NCBI GenBank assembly: GCA_017549505.1
Contig: JAFYUS010000054.1
Location: 1 to 64,000 of the forward strand
Direction of reading: 5' to 3'
Length of the DNA stretch: 64,000 nucleotides
Source of the DNA: Bacteroidales bacterium
GTDB lineage: Bacteria > Bacteroidota > Bacteroidia > Bacteroidales > UBA932
Under the pieces are notes generated by a model. The model searched no databases. It saw only the letters and a program-made list of their open reading frames with translations, and was not told the origin of the DNA. The translations under genes and the position numbers were made by a program. This document shows positions 1 through 7,975 of the stretch, piece by piece. Numbering within the stretch: the stretch's first letter is position 1; each line of letters starts with the position of its first letter.

Positions 1-612
1 CACAGGAGCGTTCACGCTATAGAACGCATAGTGGTTACGGCGCTCCTTGTATTCTGTCTTATGATAGATAACCGAACCATCCACCTCAACCTCTCCGGTC
101 GAGAAGTTTCTCTGGAAGTTCTCCATATCGGTTGCTGCGTTCCAAAGGCACCACTCGGCAAACGACCAGAGCTTGAAGCGTTTTGTTTCAGAAGAGGTAT
201 TGCGGAGGGTCATCTTCTGAACCTCACCCCATGTGTGAAGAGGGACAAAGAAGAGGACGCTTGCCTCGATACCGTCCTTTGCACCTGTGATACGGGTATA
301 GCTCATACCATGGCGGCACTCATAGAAATCGAGCGGGGTCTTGCAAGGTTTCCAACCTGGAGACCACACCGTACCGTTATCATTGATATAGAAATACCTT
401 CCGCCGTTGTCCATAGGGACTCCGTTATAGCGGTAACGTGTGATCCTGCGGAACTTAGCATCCTTGTAGAACGAATATCCGCCGGCAGTATTGGAAATCA
501 GCGAGAAGAAGTCCTCGTTACCGAGGTAGTTTATCCAAGGCCACGGGGTCTTGGGATCTGTGATGACATATTCGCGGGTAGCGTCATCAAAATGTCCGAA
601 TGTCTGCTTCAT
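1..612 (-). CDS. GH94 cellobiose-type phosphorylase (N-terminal part, runs off the window)
   Basis: The minus-strand reading frame is open from an ATG at 610-612 to the window edge (204 codons). It begins [16 protein letters not shown] and contains [27 protein letters not shown] and [11 protein letters not shown], which I recognise as the N-terminal beta-sandwich domain of GH94 cellobiose/cellodextrin phosphorylases. There is no signal peptide, so it should be cytoplasmic. Known GH94 members split cellobiose with phosphate to glucose-1-phosphate and glucose; the catalytic (alpha/alpha)6 barrel lies outside the window, so specificity cannot be read. It follows the GH36 gene by 41 nt in the same direction and is probably the last part of the mannan locus, where it could process cellobiose-type units from glucomannan (inference). 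Confidence 0.88.
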   Translation of the reverse strand, partial: MKQTFGHFDDATREYVITDPKTPWPWINYLGNEDFFSLISNTAGGYSFYKDAKFRRITRYRYNGVPMDNGGRYFYINDNGTVWSPGWKPCKTPLDFYECRHGMSYTRITGAKDGIEASVLFFVPLHTWGEVQKMTLRNTSSETKRFKLWSFAEWCLWNAATDMENFQRNFSTGEVEVDGSVIYHKTEYKERRNHYAFYSVNAPV

Positions 613-653
613 TGAATGCGATGTATCTTATTAAATAACAATAGATCAACACG

Positions 654-2846
654 TTACTGCGCACTGAGGTACAGCACGCGGCTAGACCAGTCGTCCTGCT
701 TGTGGTAATCCACGATGTGCTTGAGAGGGATTTCAAGGCCGTTCTCCATCAGGAACTTTCCGCTGAAGGACATGCCTTCGTATTTCAAAGGAACATTGTC
801 TATCCTGTTGAGCTCGGTCACCTTGTACATCTTATCCGGATCAAGACCAGCCATCCTCACTCTTGGGAGATGGTCATCGTAGAAGGTCTCGGTCTTCCAC
901 CAGTAGAAGACAGCCTGATTCTTTTCAGGAGCAACGTACATCAGGGACGCCATATTGTGTCCGTCGTATGGAGAGACAAGACGATAGATGTCACCGAACT
1001 GGACTACAGGACGGATCTCCTTGTACTCCGCGATTGCCTTACGGCAGAGATCGCGCTCCTCCTGAGTCATGTTGCGAGGCTGGATCTCCATTCCGAGACG
1101 TCCGCTCATGGCAACGTCGATGCGGTATTTGAGGGAGGTCGTACGGAATACGGTGTGGTTAGGGGTTGCGCTGATATGCGAGGCCATCGCTATCGCAGGG
1201 AAGAAGTATGATGTTCCCCACTGCATATGGATACGCTGGAGGGCATCTGTATTGTCGCTCACCCAGAATTCGTCGAACCAAGGGAGGACACCCCAGTTGG
1301 CACGTCCGCCGCCGGATGCGCAGGCCTGGATGGTCACATCCGGATACTTCGCACGGATACGGTCACATACCTTTGCAAAGCCGCGGTGGTACTCGATGTA
1401 CAGATGGCTCTGCTTGTTCTTCGGAAGATACTGCGATCCGTGGTTCGATATAGGCATGTTTGCATCCCACTTGATATAGTCGATCTTAGGATTCTCAGTC
1501 ATGAGATCATCCACAATCTTGAAGACGAAGTCCTGGACTTCAGGATTGCCGAGATCAAGAACGAGCTGTGTACCGCCACGGCCAAGGACAGGCTCGCGCT
1601 CCGGTGCCTTGATGATCCATTCAGGATGTTCTTCATAAAGTTCGCTGACGCTGTTGGTCATCTCCGGCTCGATCCAGATGCCGAATCTGATTCCATGCTT
1701 GTCAGCTTGCTCGACAAGCCAGCCGATTCCGTTAGGAAGCTTGTTCCTGTCTACTTTCCAGTCTCCGAGAGAGCTGTTGTCGGTAAGGCGCGGATACTTC
1801 TCTCCGAACCATCCGTCGTCCATCACGAAAAGCTCTCCGCCCATATAGGCGATGTCAGCCATCATCTGGTCCATGCCCGGCTCATTGATGTCGAAATAGA
1901 CACCCTCCCAGCTGTTGAGCAGGATCTTCCTTTCCTTGTCTCCATGAGCCAGCTTGTACTTGCGGCCCCATCTGTGGAAGTTGCGGCTGGCTCCGCTGAG
2001 TCCTTCATCGGAGTAAGTGAATGCAAGCTCAGGGGTCTTGAAGACTTCCTTCGACTCAAGTATGTACGCAGAATTGTCAGGGTTGATTCCGGCAAAGAAT
2101 TCATGATAGTCGGTGTCACGGGTATCGATACGGAGCTCATAGTTTCCGCTATAGCAGAGAGCCGCTCCGATCACTCGTCCGGCGTTCTCCTGAGGTTTGC
2201 CGTCGAGAGAGAACATCACCTCAGAATGGTCAGTATGTGCATTACGTGCACCATCCTTGTTCTTTATCACCATCATTCCACGCTCCAGCTGCTCCTGGGT
2301 AAGACGGCCTTCAGCTGCCCATGTACCATGGAGATGGCTTATCCATACATCACCGACGCGGACAGGGAGATGACCTGAGTCAAAACGTGTCAGAGTGACC
2401 GCCTTCTTGCCGAGGTTCTCGATCTCGGTCCATGTCTCGATCATATCCACATCCTGATATGCCTTGTAGCACACGGTCACATAGAACGGATACACGGTAT
2501 CCTTGAGTCTGATGCGTGTGATCTGTGCACCGTCTTCATGTGACTGGGAAACGGTGTCGACCTTCAGAACGGTCGACATGTTTCCGTCGGCGTGTGTCAC
2601 GCCGATGGAAGCTTCGCCTGCGCAGTGGAATCCATATGCAGGGTATGCATCCACCCATGCTGCACCTGCCGCTTCAAGTCCTGCAACATCCGCATCCGAG
2701 AGACGGGCACCATAATAAAGAACCTTAAGTTCGCTTCCGGCGTCTGCCTTCAACACCATCTCTGTTTCAGGGGTAGTGACACGCACATGAGCCATTGCCG
2801 CAAGAGATGCGCAAAGCAAAGCGCTGATCAATATCATTCTTTTCAT
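654..2846 (-). CDS. GH36 alpha-galactosidase, secreted
   Basis: A 730-residue protein with an N-terminal signal peptide (MKRMILISALLCASLAAMAH) and no lipobox Cys, so probably periplasmic. Residues ~20-290 form the GH36 N-terminal beta-supersandwich, ~300-620 the TIM barrel and the rest the C-terminal sheet. The barrel shows VMDDGWFG, the nucleophile motif YIKWDAN (Asp461) and the acid/base motif WVSDNTDA (Asp531), all typical of GH36. It should remove alpha-1,6-galactosyl branches from galactomannan oligosaccharides. It lies 12 nt after the GH26-GH5 gene in the same operon, which supports a galacto(gluco)mannan substrate. Confidence 0.93.
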   Translation of the reverse strand: MKRMILISALLCASLAAMAHVRVTTPETEMVLKADAGSELKVLYYGARLSDADVAGLEAAGAAWVDAYPAYGFHCAGEASIGVTHADGNMSTVLKVDTVSQSHEDGAQITRIRLKDTVYPFYVTVCYKAYQDVDMIETWTEIENLGKKAVTLTRFDSGHLPVRVGDVWISHLHGTWAAEGRLTQEQLERGMMVIKNKDGARNAHTDHSEVMFSLDGKPQENAGRVIGAALCYSGNYELRIDTRDTDYHEFFAGINPDNSAYILESKEVFKTPELAFTYSDEGLSGASRNFHRWGRKYKLAHGDKERKILLNSWEGVYFDINEPGMDQMMADIAYMGGELFVMDDGWFGEKYPRLTDNSSLGDWKVDRNKLPNGIGWLVEQADKHGIRFGIWIEPEMTNSVSELYEEHPEWIIKAPEREPVLGRGGTQLVLDLGNPEVQDFVFKIVDDLMTENPKIDYIKWDANMPISNHGSQYLPKNKQSHLYIEYHRGFAKVCDRIRAKYPDVTIQACASGGGRANWGVLPWFDEFWVSDNTDALQRIHMQWGTSYFFPAIAMASHISATPNHTVFRTTSLKYRIDVAMSGRLGMEIQPRNMTQEERDLCRKAIAEYKEIRPVVQFGDIYRLVSPYDGHNMASLMYVAPEKNQAVFYWWKTETFYDDHLPRVRMAGLDPDKMYKVTELNRIDNVPLKYEGMSFSGKFLMENGLEIPLKHIVDYHKQDDWSSRVLYLSAQ

Positions 2847-2858
2847 ACCCTTTCTTCT

Positions 2859-4871
2859 TTAGAGCTGTTCCTTCACATATTTTCCCCAAGGGCTGAGATC
2901 AGCTTCCGCCCATGGTCCTTCAGACGGAGCCGAAGGATAGAGCATAGAGCAGGTCTCCTTCTTGTCTGAGATCGACCAGAAAAGGTAGCTGATGTCGTTT
3001 GCATCCATCCACTCTACCCACTCCTCGACAGATTTCTCGTCGATCGGGCCCTGACCGTCTGCATTCATTCCGCCGCACTCAGTGACAAAGAGTGCAAGTC
3101 CCTTGCTCATCGCATAGTCACCCTTTTCGCGGAGCCACTCCTTATGGGTTCCTGCATAGAAATGGAGGGTATACATGAGGTTGTCATATCCGACGATAGG
3201 GTCATTGGCAGCATCGTCCACATTCTGCGACCATCTTGGAGTGCCGACAACAATGACTGCATCCTTCTCGATGGCGCGGATCGCCTTGATGACTGCCTCG
3301 GAATACTCCTTGATCTCTGCCCATGTATAGTCGATCTGCTTCTCGTGATCCTTGTATGACGGCTCGTTCCAGATCTCATATATCACGTTAGGAACACCCT
3401 TATACTTTTCAGCCATATATGTAAAGAATTCTACGGCAGCATCGGTGTGAAGACCATGAGCATGCCAGTCCACAAGAACATATACTCCGTTCTCGATGGC
3501 TGCATCTACAATCTCACAGGCCGATTTCTTACCGAATTCCGGATCCTTGAGATAACACTGCACCTGACATTCGTCGTTGTCGATCTCGACTCCGACAGCA
3601 GCGCGTACTATTTCCGCATCCCACTCGTCCACGACATGCTTCACAGCACCTGCGTTATAGAAACGAGGCCAGAGCACATTCCATCCGAAGCTGACACCCT
3701 TGAGTTCCACAGTCTCTCCGGACTCGTTCTTGAGAGCCGTACCCTCTACATGAAGGGCCTGCACCTTGGGAGAAAGCGTCACGATATCATCGAGAGCTAC
3801 GAAATCGTTGAAGTCGTCAGCTGACTGCTGACCAGGGAAAGGAGCATAATAGTGGTGCTGCATGTCATCGTCACATGCATTTCTCCATACAAGCACATAT
3901 GATACAGGATAATCCTTCATCACAGGATAGAGGACCTCTGTCCACCACTTAGGATCCTTCAAGGTCTCATGGCCTGTCTCGGTTATGGCAAGGAGCTTTC
4001 CATGTTCCTTTGCAAAGGCAGAAGATATTTCAAGGGCATTCTTCATCGAAGCCACATACATATCCTTTGAGCGTGTATGGTAGCAATCGAAGCCCACCAT
4101 ATCGATTATCTCGTCTCCTGGATATCTTTCGCCGAATACATCAATTGAGGAAAGTTCGCCGGCACCCGGAGAATATGACCACACAAGGTGGTTCATACCG
4201 CGTTCACCGACCATATAATCGTATGTCATCTGCCAGAGTGCCTTGTACTGCTCTGTGGTACAGAGCTTCTGTCCCCACCAGAACCAGCTTCCTGTGTGCT
4301 CATGCCATGGCCTGAAGATCAGAGGAATCTGCTCTCCGTCAGCAGTCTTGATAGAAGACATGAAGTCAGCAGCCTTTGACAGCCAGCTCATGAAATACTC
4401 ATGCTTCTCGCCACCAGGAAGAATCGATGCCACCACCTGGTCTGAAGATACATCCCACGCGTCACCGCCGGTAAGAGGATTGCGAGGGTGCCATGAGAAT
4501 GTCACGATACCGCCGCGCTCGTGGTGAGCCACTGCGGCGGCGCGCATATGGTCGAACAGGTTCTTGTCAAGGTTTGCAGGCCAGTCTACCTCGATACCGC
4601 CAAGGTCCATACCGTAGACTGCAGGATATCTTCCGGATACGGAATATACATCTGACTGCACATACTCTGTAGCATCGTCAGCAAGCTTCCACGAATGGCC
4701 ATACATGTATGTATCCTGATGGCCTAGCATTATCTTTCCTTCCTCGATCATACCTGACAGACGGGCCATAAGGTCTTCTGCAGGAGTATTTTCAGGATTC
4801 TTGGAAGCACAGCATGAAGCCAGCGCAATGGCGCTTGCAATGATAAGAATATTCTTCAGTATTGATTTCAT
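2859..4871 (-). CDS. Surface lipoprotein with GH26 and GH5 domains (bifunctional mannanase)
   Basis: A 670-residue lipoprotein: MKSILKNILIIASAIALASC has a lipobox ending at Cys20. Residues ~30-350 are GH26, with RPWHEH (acid/base Glu181) and ITETGHE (nucleophile Glu288). Residues ~355-670 are GH5 of the cellulase/mannanase type, with YEIWNEPS (Glu493) and LFVTECGG (Glu588). The frame is open upstream to 4916, but ATG 4869-4871 gives the proper signal peptide and a 10-nt gap to the upstream gene, so I chose it. The GH26 half is clearly paralogous to the cytoplasmic GH26 at 22075-23127. Two endo/exo activities on one chain suggest cooperation on the same glucomannan chain (inference). Confidence 0.9.
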   Translation of the reverse strand: MKSILKNILIIASAIALASCCASKNPENTPAEDLMARLSGMIEEGKIMLGHQDTYMYGHSWKLADDATEYVQSDVYSVSGRYPAVYGMDLGGIEVDWPANLDKNLFDHMRAAAVAHHERGGIVTFSWHPRNPLTGGDAWDVSSDQVVASILPGGEKHEYFMSWLSKAADFMSSIKTADGEQIPLIFRPWHEHTGSWFWWGQKLCTTEQYKALWQMTYDYMVGERGMNHLVWSYSPGAGELSSIDVFGERYPGDEIIDMVGFDCYHTRSKDMYVASMKNALEISSAFAKEHGKLLAITETGHETLKDPKWWTEVLYPVMKDYPVSYVLVWRNACDDDMQHHYYAPFPGQQSADDFNDFVALDDIVTLSPKVQALHVEGTALKNESGETVELKGVSFGWNVLWPRFYNAGAVKHVVDEWDAEIVRAAVGVEIDNDECQVQCYLKDPEFGKKSACEIVDAAIENGVYVLVDWHAHGLHTDAAVEFFTYMAEKYKGVPNVIYEIWNEPSYKDHEKQIDYTWAEIKEYSEAVIKAIRAIEKDAVIVVGTPRWSQNVDDAANDPIVGYDNLMYTLHFYAGTHKEWLREKGDYAMSKGLALFVTECGGMNADGQGPIDEKSVEEWVEWMDANDISYLFWSISDKKETCSMLYPSAPSEGPWAEADLSPWGKYVKEQL

Positions 4872-4881
4872 GATCATATGA

Positions 4882-6429
4882 TTAGTTCTTTGGTGCGTTT
4901 CGATAGACATCGTCAAGGGTAAGGGAATTCGTGTAAGATCCTACAAGGGCCTGGATTGCAGCCTTCGCCTCAGGAGAGCAGTACTCGCCTGTTCCATGGT
5001 CTATGAAAGCATGCTTCTCATTTCCGGCACCTTTAGCACCGTTATCCCAGAGGATTGCAGGCACTCCATAAGTCTTTGCCAGCTTTGCGTAATATTTGAG
5101 ATAATACTGCTGGAAGGCCTGCTCGCGGGCGGTTGCACGGTTCACGCAACCGAATTCGCCCATATATACAGGTATGCCCTTTGAAATGAAGTTCGAGTAA
5201 ATCTTTTCAAACACCTTCTTAAGGTCGGCTTCATTATCTCCTGCAACCTTATTGGATGCATTTGCAGTATGTCCCCACTCAGATTTTGTTGCAGGAAGCG
5301 TGTAGTCATATGGATCGTAGCAATGCACTGCCATCATAAGACGGTCCTTCGCAGTATCTTCAGGGAATACGAATGTCTCGATGGCGATGTCCACATTGGT
5401 ACAATATGCAGGAATACCCAGGATTCGGTCAGCGTTCTCACCGCCTGATGCACGGACTGCGTCCACGAAAGCCTGATTCCACTCGTTCAGACATTTGTAC
5501 TGCTTGCCGCCGTCATTGCGGTTGGCGCCCCAGCCCCAGCCGCCGTCATGGATCTCATTGAAGGACTCGAAGACCAGGAACTCGCCCTTGTCCTTGAACT
5601 TGTCGGCAATCTGTCCCCACATGGCACCGATCTGCTCCAGCAACTGCTTCTGGACGTCAGGATTGGCAGCAGCTGTCTTTATATCCAGCCAGAACTTGCT
5701 GTCCGAGCCGTCATGGTGCATATTGATGATTGCATTCAGACCAGCTTTCTCAGCATATCCGACAACTTCAGCCACCCTGTTCAGCCACGCCTCCTCAATC
5801 TTGTAATCAGGAGCTTCTCCGATATGTCCCATCCAGGTAACAGGTATTCTTACTGTAGTGAATCCTGCAGCCTTTACCTTGTTGAACGTTGCCTGAGTTG
5901 CCTTAGGATTACCCCAGAATGTCTCTCCCGACACTCCGTTGTTCTGGGCATCGAAATGGTTTCCGAGGTTCCATCCTATTCCGAACCTTTCAGCAAACTG
6001 CCATGCAAGATTACCGTCATTTACAGGGGTATCGGATCCGCCGCCGTTTCCACCACCCTGATTTTCTCCACCATCCGGAGAAACAGAAGCAGCAGCCTGC
6101 GAAATGTCAACATACTGTTTCTCTTCTCCAGCCACTACAGAAACCCTTGTTTCACGCGGCTCAGGAAGCATATTCTTCTCTACGGTAACAGTCACAACGG
6201 TCTTGTTGTCTGCCGCGGTGCCTTTCTTCGTCTTTACCCACTTGTCTCCGGGAACGAGATAAACCGTTTCCGATGCAGTCACGGTAAAGTTCTGTTCACC
6301 GCCGTCTGCGGCGAATTCCAATGAATTCTTGTCGATGGACAGACCGACCGGTTCGGTCTGGTCCGGGGTTTCCGGGCCGCATCCTGCGGCCAGAAACAAT
6401 GTGGTCAGTATATAAAGTATCTGTTTCAT
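4882..6429 (-). CDS. BACON-domain GH5_4 endo-glucanase/glucomannanase lipoprotein
   Basis: A 515-residue lipoprotein with signal MKQILYILTTLFLAAGC (Cys17). Residues ~27-115 are a BACON-like Ig domain (SLEFAADGGEQNFTV ... DISQA), followed by a Gly/Asn-rich linker (~120-135) and a GH5 catalytic domain. The motifs FGIGWNLGN, TVRIPVTW, INMHHD, ESFNEIHDG (acid/base Glu292) and MGEFGC (nucleophile Glu425) point to subfamily GH5_4, which acts on beta-1,4-glucans, xyloglucan or glucomannan. The BACON domain commonly holds such enzymes off the outer membrane. It sits between two GH26 genes (3-nt gap upstream, 10-nt gap downstream). The subfamily is my reading of the motifs; xyloglucanase activity cannot be excluded. 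Confidence 0.9.
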   Translation of the reverse strand: MKQILYILTTLFLAAGCGPETPDQTEPVGLSIDKNSLEFAADGGEQNFTVTASETVYLVPGDKWVKTKKGTAADNKTVVTVTVEKNMLPEPRETRVSVVAGEEKQYVDISQAAASVSPDGGENQGGGNGGGSDTPVNDGNLAWQFAERFGIGWNLGNHFDAQNNGVSGETFWGNPKATQATFNKVKAAGFTTVRIPVTWMGHIGEAPDYKIEEAWLNRVAEVVGYAEKAGLNAIINMHHDGSDSKFWLDIKTAAANPDVQKQLLEQIGAMWGQIADKFKDKGEFLVFESFNEIHDGGWGWGANRNDGGKQYKCLNEWNQAFVDAVRASGGENADRILGIPAYCTNVDIAIETFVFPEDTAKDRLMMAVHCYDPYDYTLPATKSEWGHTANASNKVAGDNEADLKKVFEKIYSNFISKGIPVYMGEFGCVNRATAREQAFQQYYLKYYAKLAKTYGVPAILWDNGAKGAGNEKHAFIDHGTGEYCSPEAKAAIQALVGSYTNSLTLDDVYRNAPKN

Positions 6430-6432
6430 AAT

Positions 6433-7923
6433 CTATTTAAGATTCGGCATGTCTTCGCGATTGATTACATATGGGCTTGACATTACAGTCTTCCAATATT
6501 CAGATGTATTGAGCTTGAAGTTATTGTCCGAAGGAGTCATAACTATGTTTCCGTTGGAATCAGAGTTGCACCATACCATGAACCATGACCATCTGTTGCC
6601 AGCCTCCATGTTTTTTGCAGGATCCGGAATATTGCCGCATTCGCTGACAGTCACGAGCTTCTTACCCTTTGTCATATCTACCATCGCCTGATACTGGCGT
6701 GTCTTGGCATCTGTATTTGTCTCATAGATATCCACTCCCAGAATATCCACATATTCGTCTCCAGGATACCAGTCAATATACTGGTCCTCTGCTCCCTTGG
6801 TAACATCCACTGTCCAGACCCAGATAAGGTTGTCAAGGCCGTAGACATTGACCAGCTGGTCGTAGAGAAGCCTCCAGAGCTGCTTGCAAGGCTCGGCTCC
6901 ACCTCTTCCCCACCAGAACCAGGCGCCATTAGGACCATATAGATTATAATTACCGGCCGCTTCATGGAGAGGACGCCAGATCACAGGGATATTCTCATCT
7001 TCAAGAAGCTGGAGATAACCAGCCACCTCTTCTATATCCTTCATGATGAAGTCATTCTGCCATGTACCCGGTTTCAGAGCTTCACGGATATCAAAAGATG
7101 TCTGGTCACAATAGAATGCGTATCCGTCGAAGTTGTAATTGTTCACACCGTTATCCCAGGCTGACTTGCTGTCCGGTACATTCCAGTGCCACATATAGTT
7201 CACGAGGCCTCCGGCGGCCCACTGCTCCTTCGGAGCGGAGATGTCATTGTAGTTCTGCACCCAGCTCCAGTTGTCTGGCGTAGGTGAGAACTGAAGGAAA
7301 AGGAAGTCGTAGCCGGCAAGCGCAGGATGCTTTCCTGTATGCTTATAGACTGCATCCACGAAATCATTCTTATGCGAGTGGCTGGACTGAACGCCGGAAA
7401 GGGTCTTCTTTCCGCTCTGCTCAAGAAGGAATCCATAGACATTCTGAGCCTCCTTTGAAGCCTTCGGATTGGTAAGAGTCTTTACCGGGTCGAGCACTGA
7501 TGGAACATAAGGCTCCACATATTTCATTGTAAAGCTAATGGAAATGCCTGCGGCATCCTCCTGACCGGTCTTGAAACCGGAAACCGTCCCCTCGGGAACG
7601 TCTACCCTGTAAGCCTTTCCGGAGCCATCCTCAAGACCGGACAGGGAGATCTTCAAATCTGTATTATATGCTGAAACATTATCAATGACTGCACCGCCAT
7701 CGACAGTTACTTTCTTCTGCTGCTGGGACGAACACTTGATGTTCTGGTCGAATGTCAGCGTCAGAGTCAGCGTCTCCCCTGCAACCCCCTCGGCTCCGTC
7801 CGCAGGATCACTACCCACAAGCTGCGGCGGAGTCACAGGATCCGGCGGATCCACTTCCTTGCCACAACCAGTCAGAAGTGCAATTAAAAAAAACAAAAAT
7901 ACCGCCTTACGCATTTTTAACAT
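6433..7923 (-). CDS. GH26 beta-mannanase lipoprotein with N-terminal Ig-like domain
   Basis: A 496-residue lipoprotein, signal MLKMRKAVFLFFLIALLTGC (Cys20). Residues ~33-135 resemble a Big_5/SbsA Ig-like domain (SDPADGAEGV ... TLTFDQNI). Residues ~150-490 are GH26, with IWRPLHEAAG (acid/base Glu321), WFWWG and VSECGN (nucleophile Glu428). The family hydrolyses beta-1,4-mannan. This GH26 is more distant from the other two GH26 domains in the locus than those are from each other, so it probably has a separate role such as endo-attack at the cell surface. It lies directly downstream of the IPT-domain surface protein. An ATG three codons in is an alternative start. Confidence 0.91.
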   Translation of the reverse strand: MLKMRKAVFLFFLIALLTGCGKEVDPPDPVTPPQLVGSDPADGAEGVAGETLTLTLTFDQNIKCSSQQQKKVTVDGGAVIDNVSAYNTDLKISLSGLEDGSGKAYRVDVPEGTVSGFKTGQEDAAGISISFTMKYVEPYVPSVLDPVKTLTNPKASKEAQNVYGFLLEQSGKKTLSGVQSSHSHKNDFVDAVYKHTGKHPALAGYDFLFLQFSPTPDNWSWVQNYNDISAPKEQWAAGGLVNYMWHWNVPDSKSAWDNGVNNYNFDGYAFYCDQTSFDIREALKPGTWQNDFIMKDIEEVAGYLQLLEDENIPVIWRPLHEAAGNYNLYGPNGAWFWWGRGGAEPCKQLWRLLYDQLVNVYGLDNLIWVWTVDVTKGAEDQYIDWYPGDEYVDILGVDIYETNTDAKTRQYQAMVDMTKGKKLVTVSECGNIPDPAKNMEAGNRWSWFMVWCNSDSNGNIVMTPSDNNFKLNTSEYWKTVMSSPYVINREDMPNLK

Positions 7924-7975
7924 ATGTTAATATCTGGCTCCCAAGGAGGCGGTCAGGCCTCCCTGGGAAATATTG

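Noticed and set aside
1227-2378. Long plus-strand open frame (383 codons) opposite the GH36 gene
   Set aside because: It lies entirely antisense to a GH36 gene with intact motifs and has no recognisable domain; it is a frame shadow.
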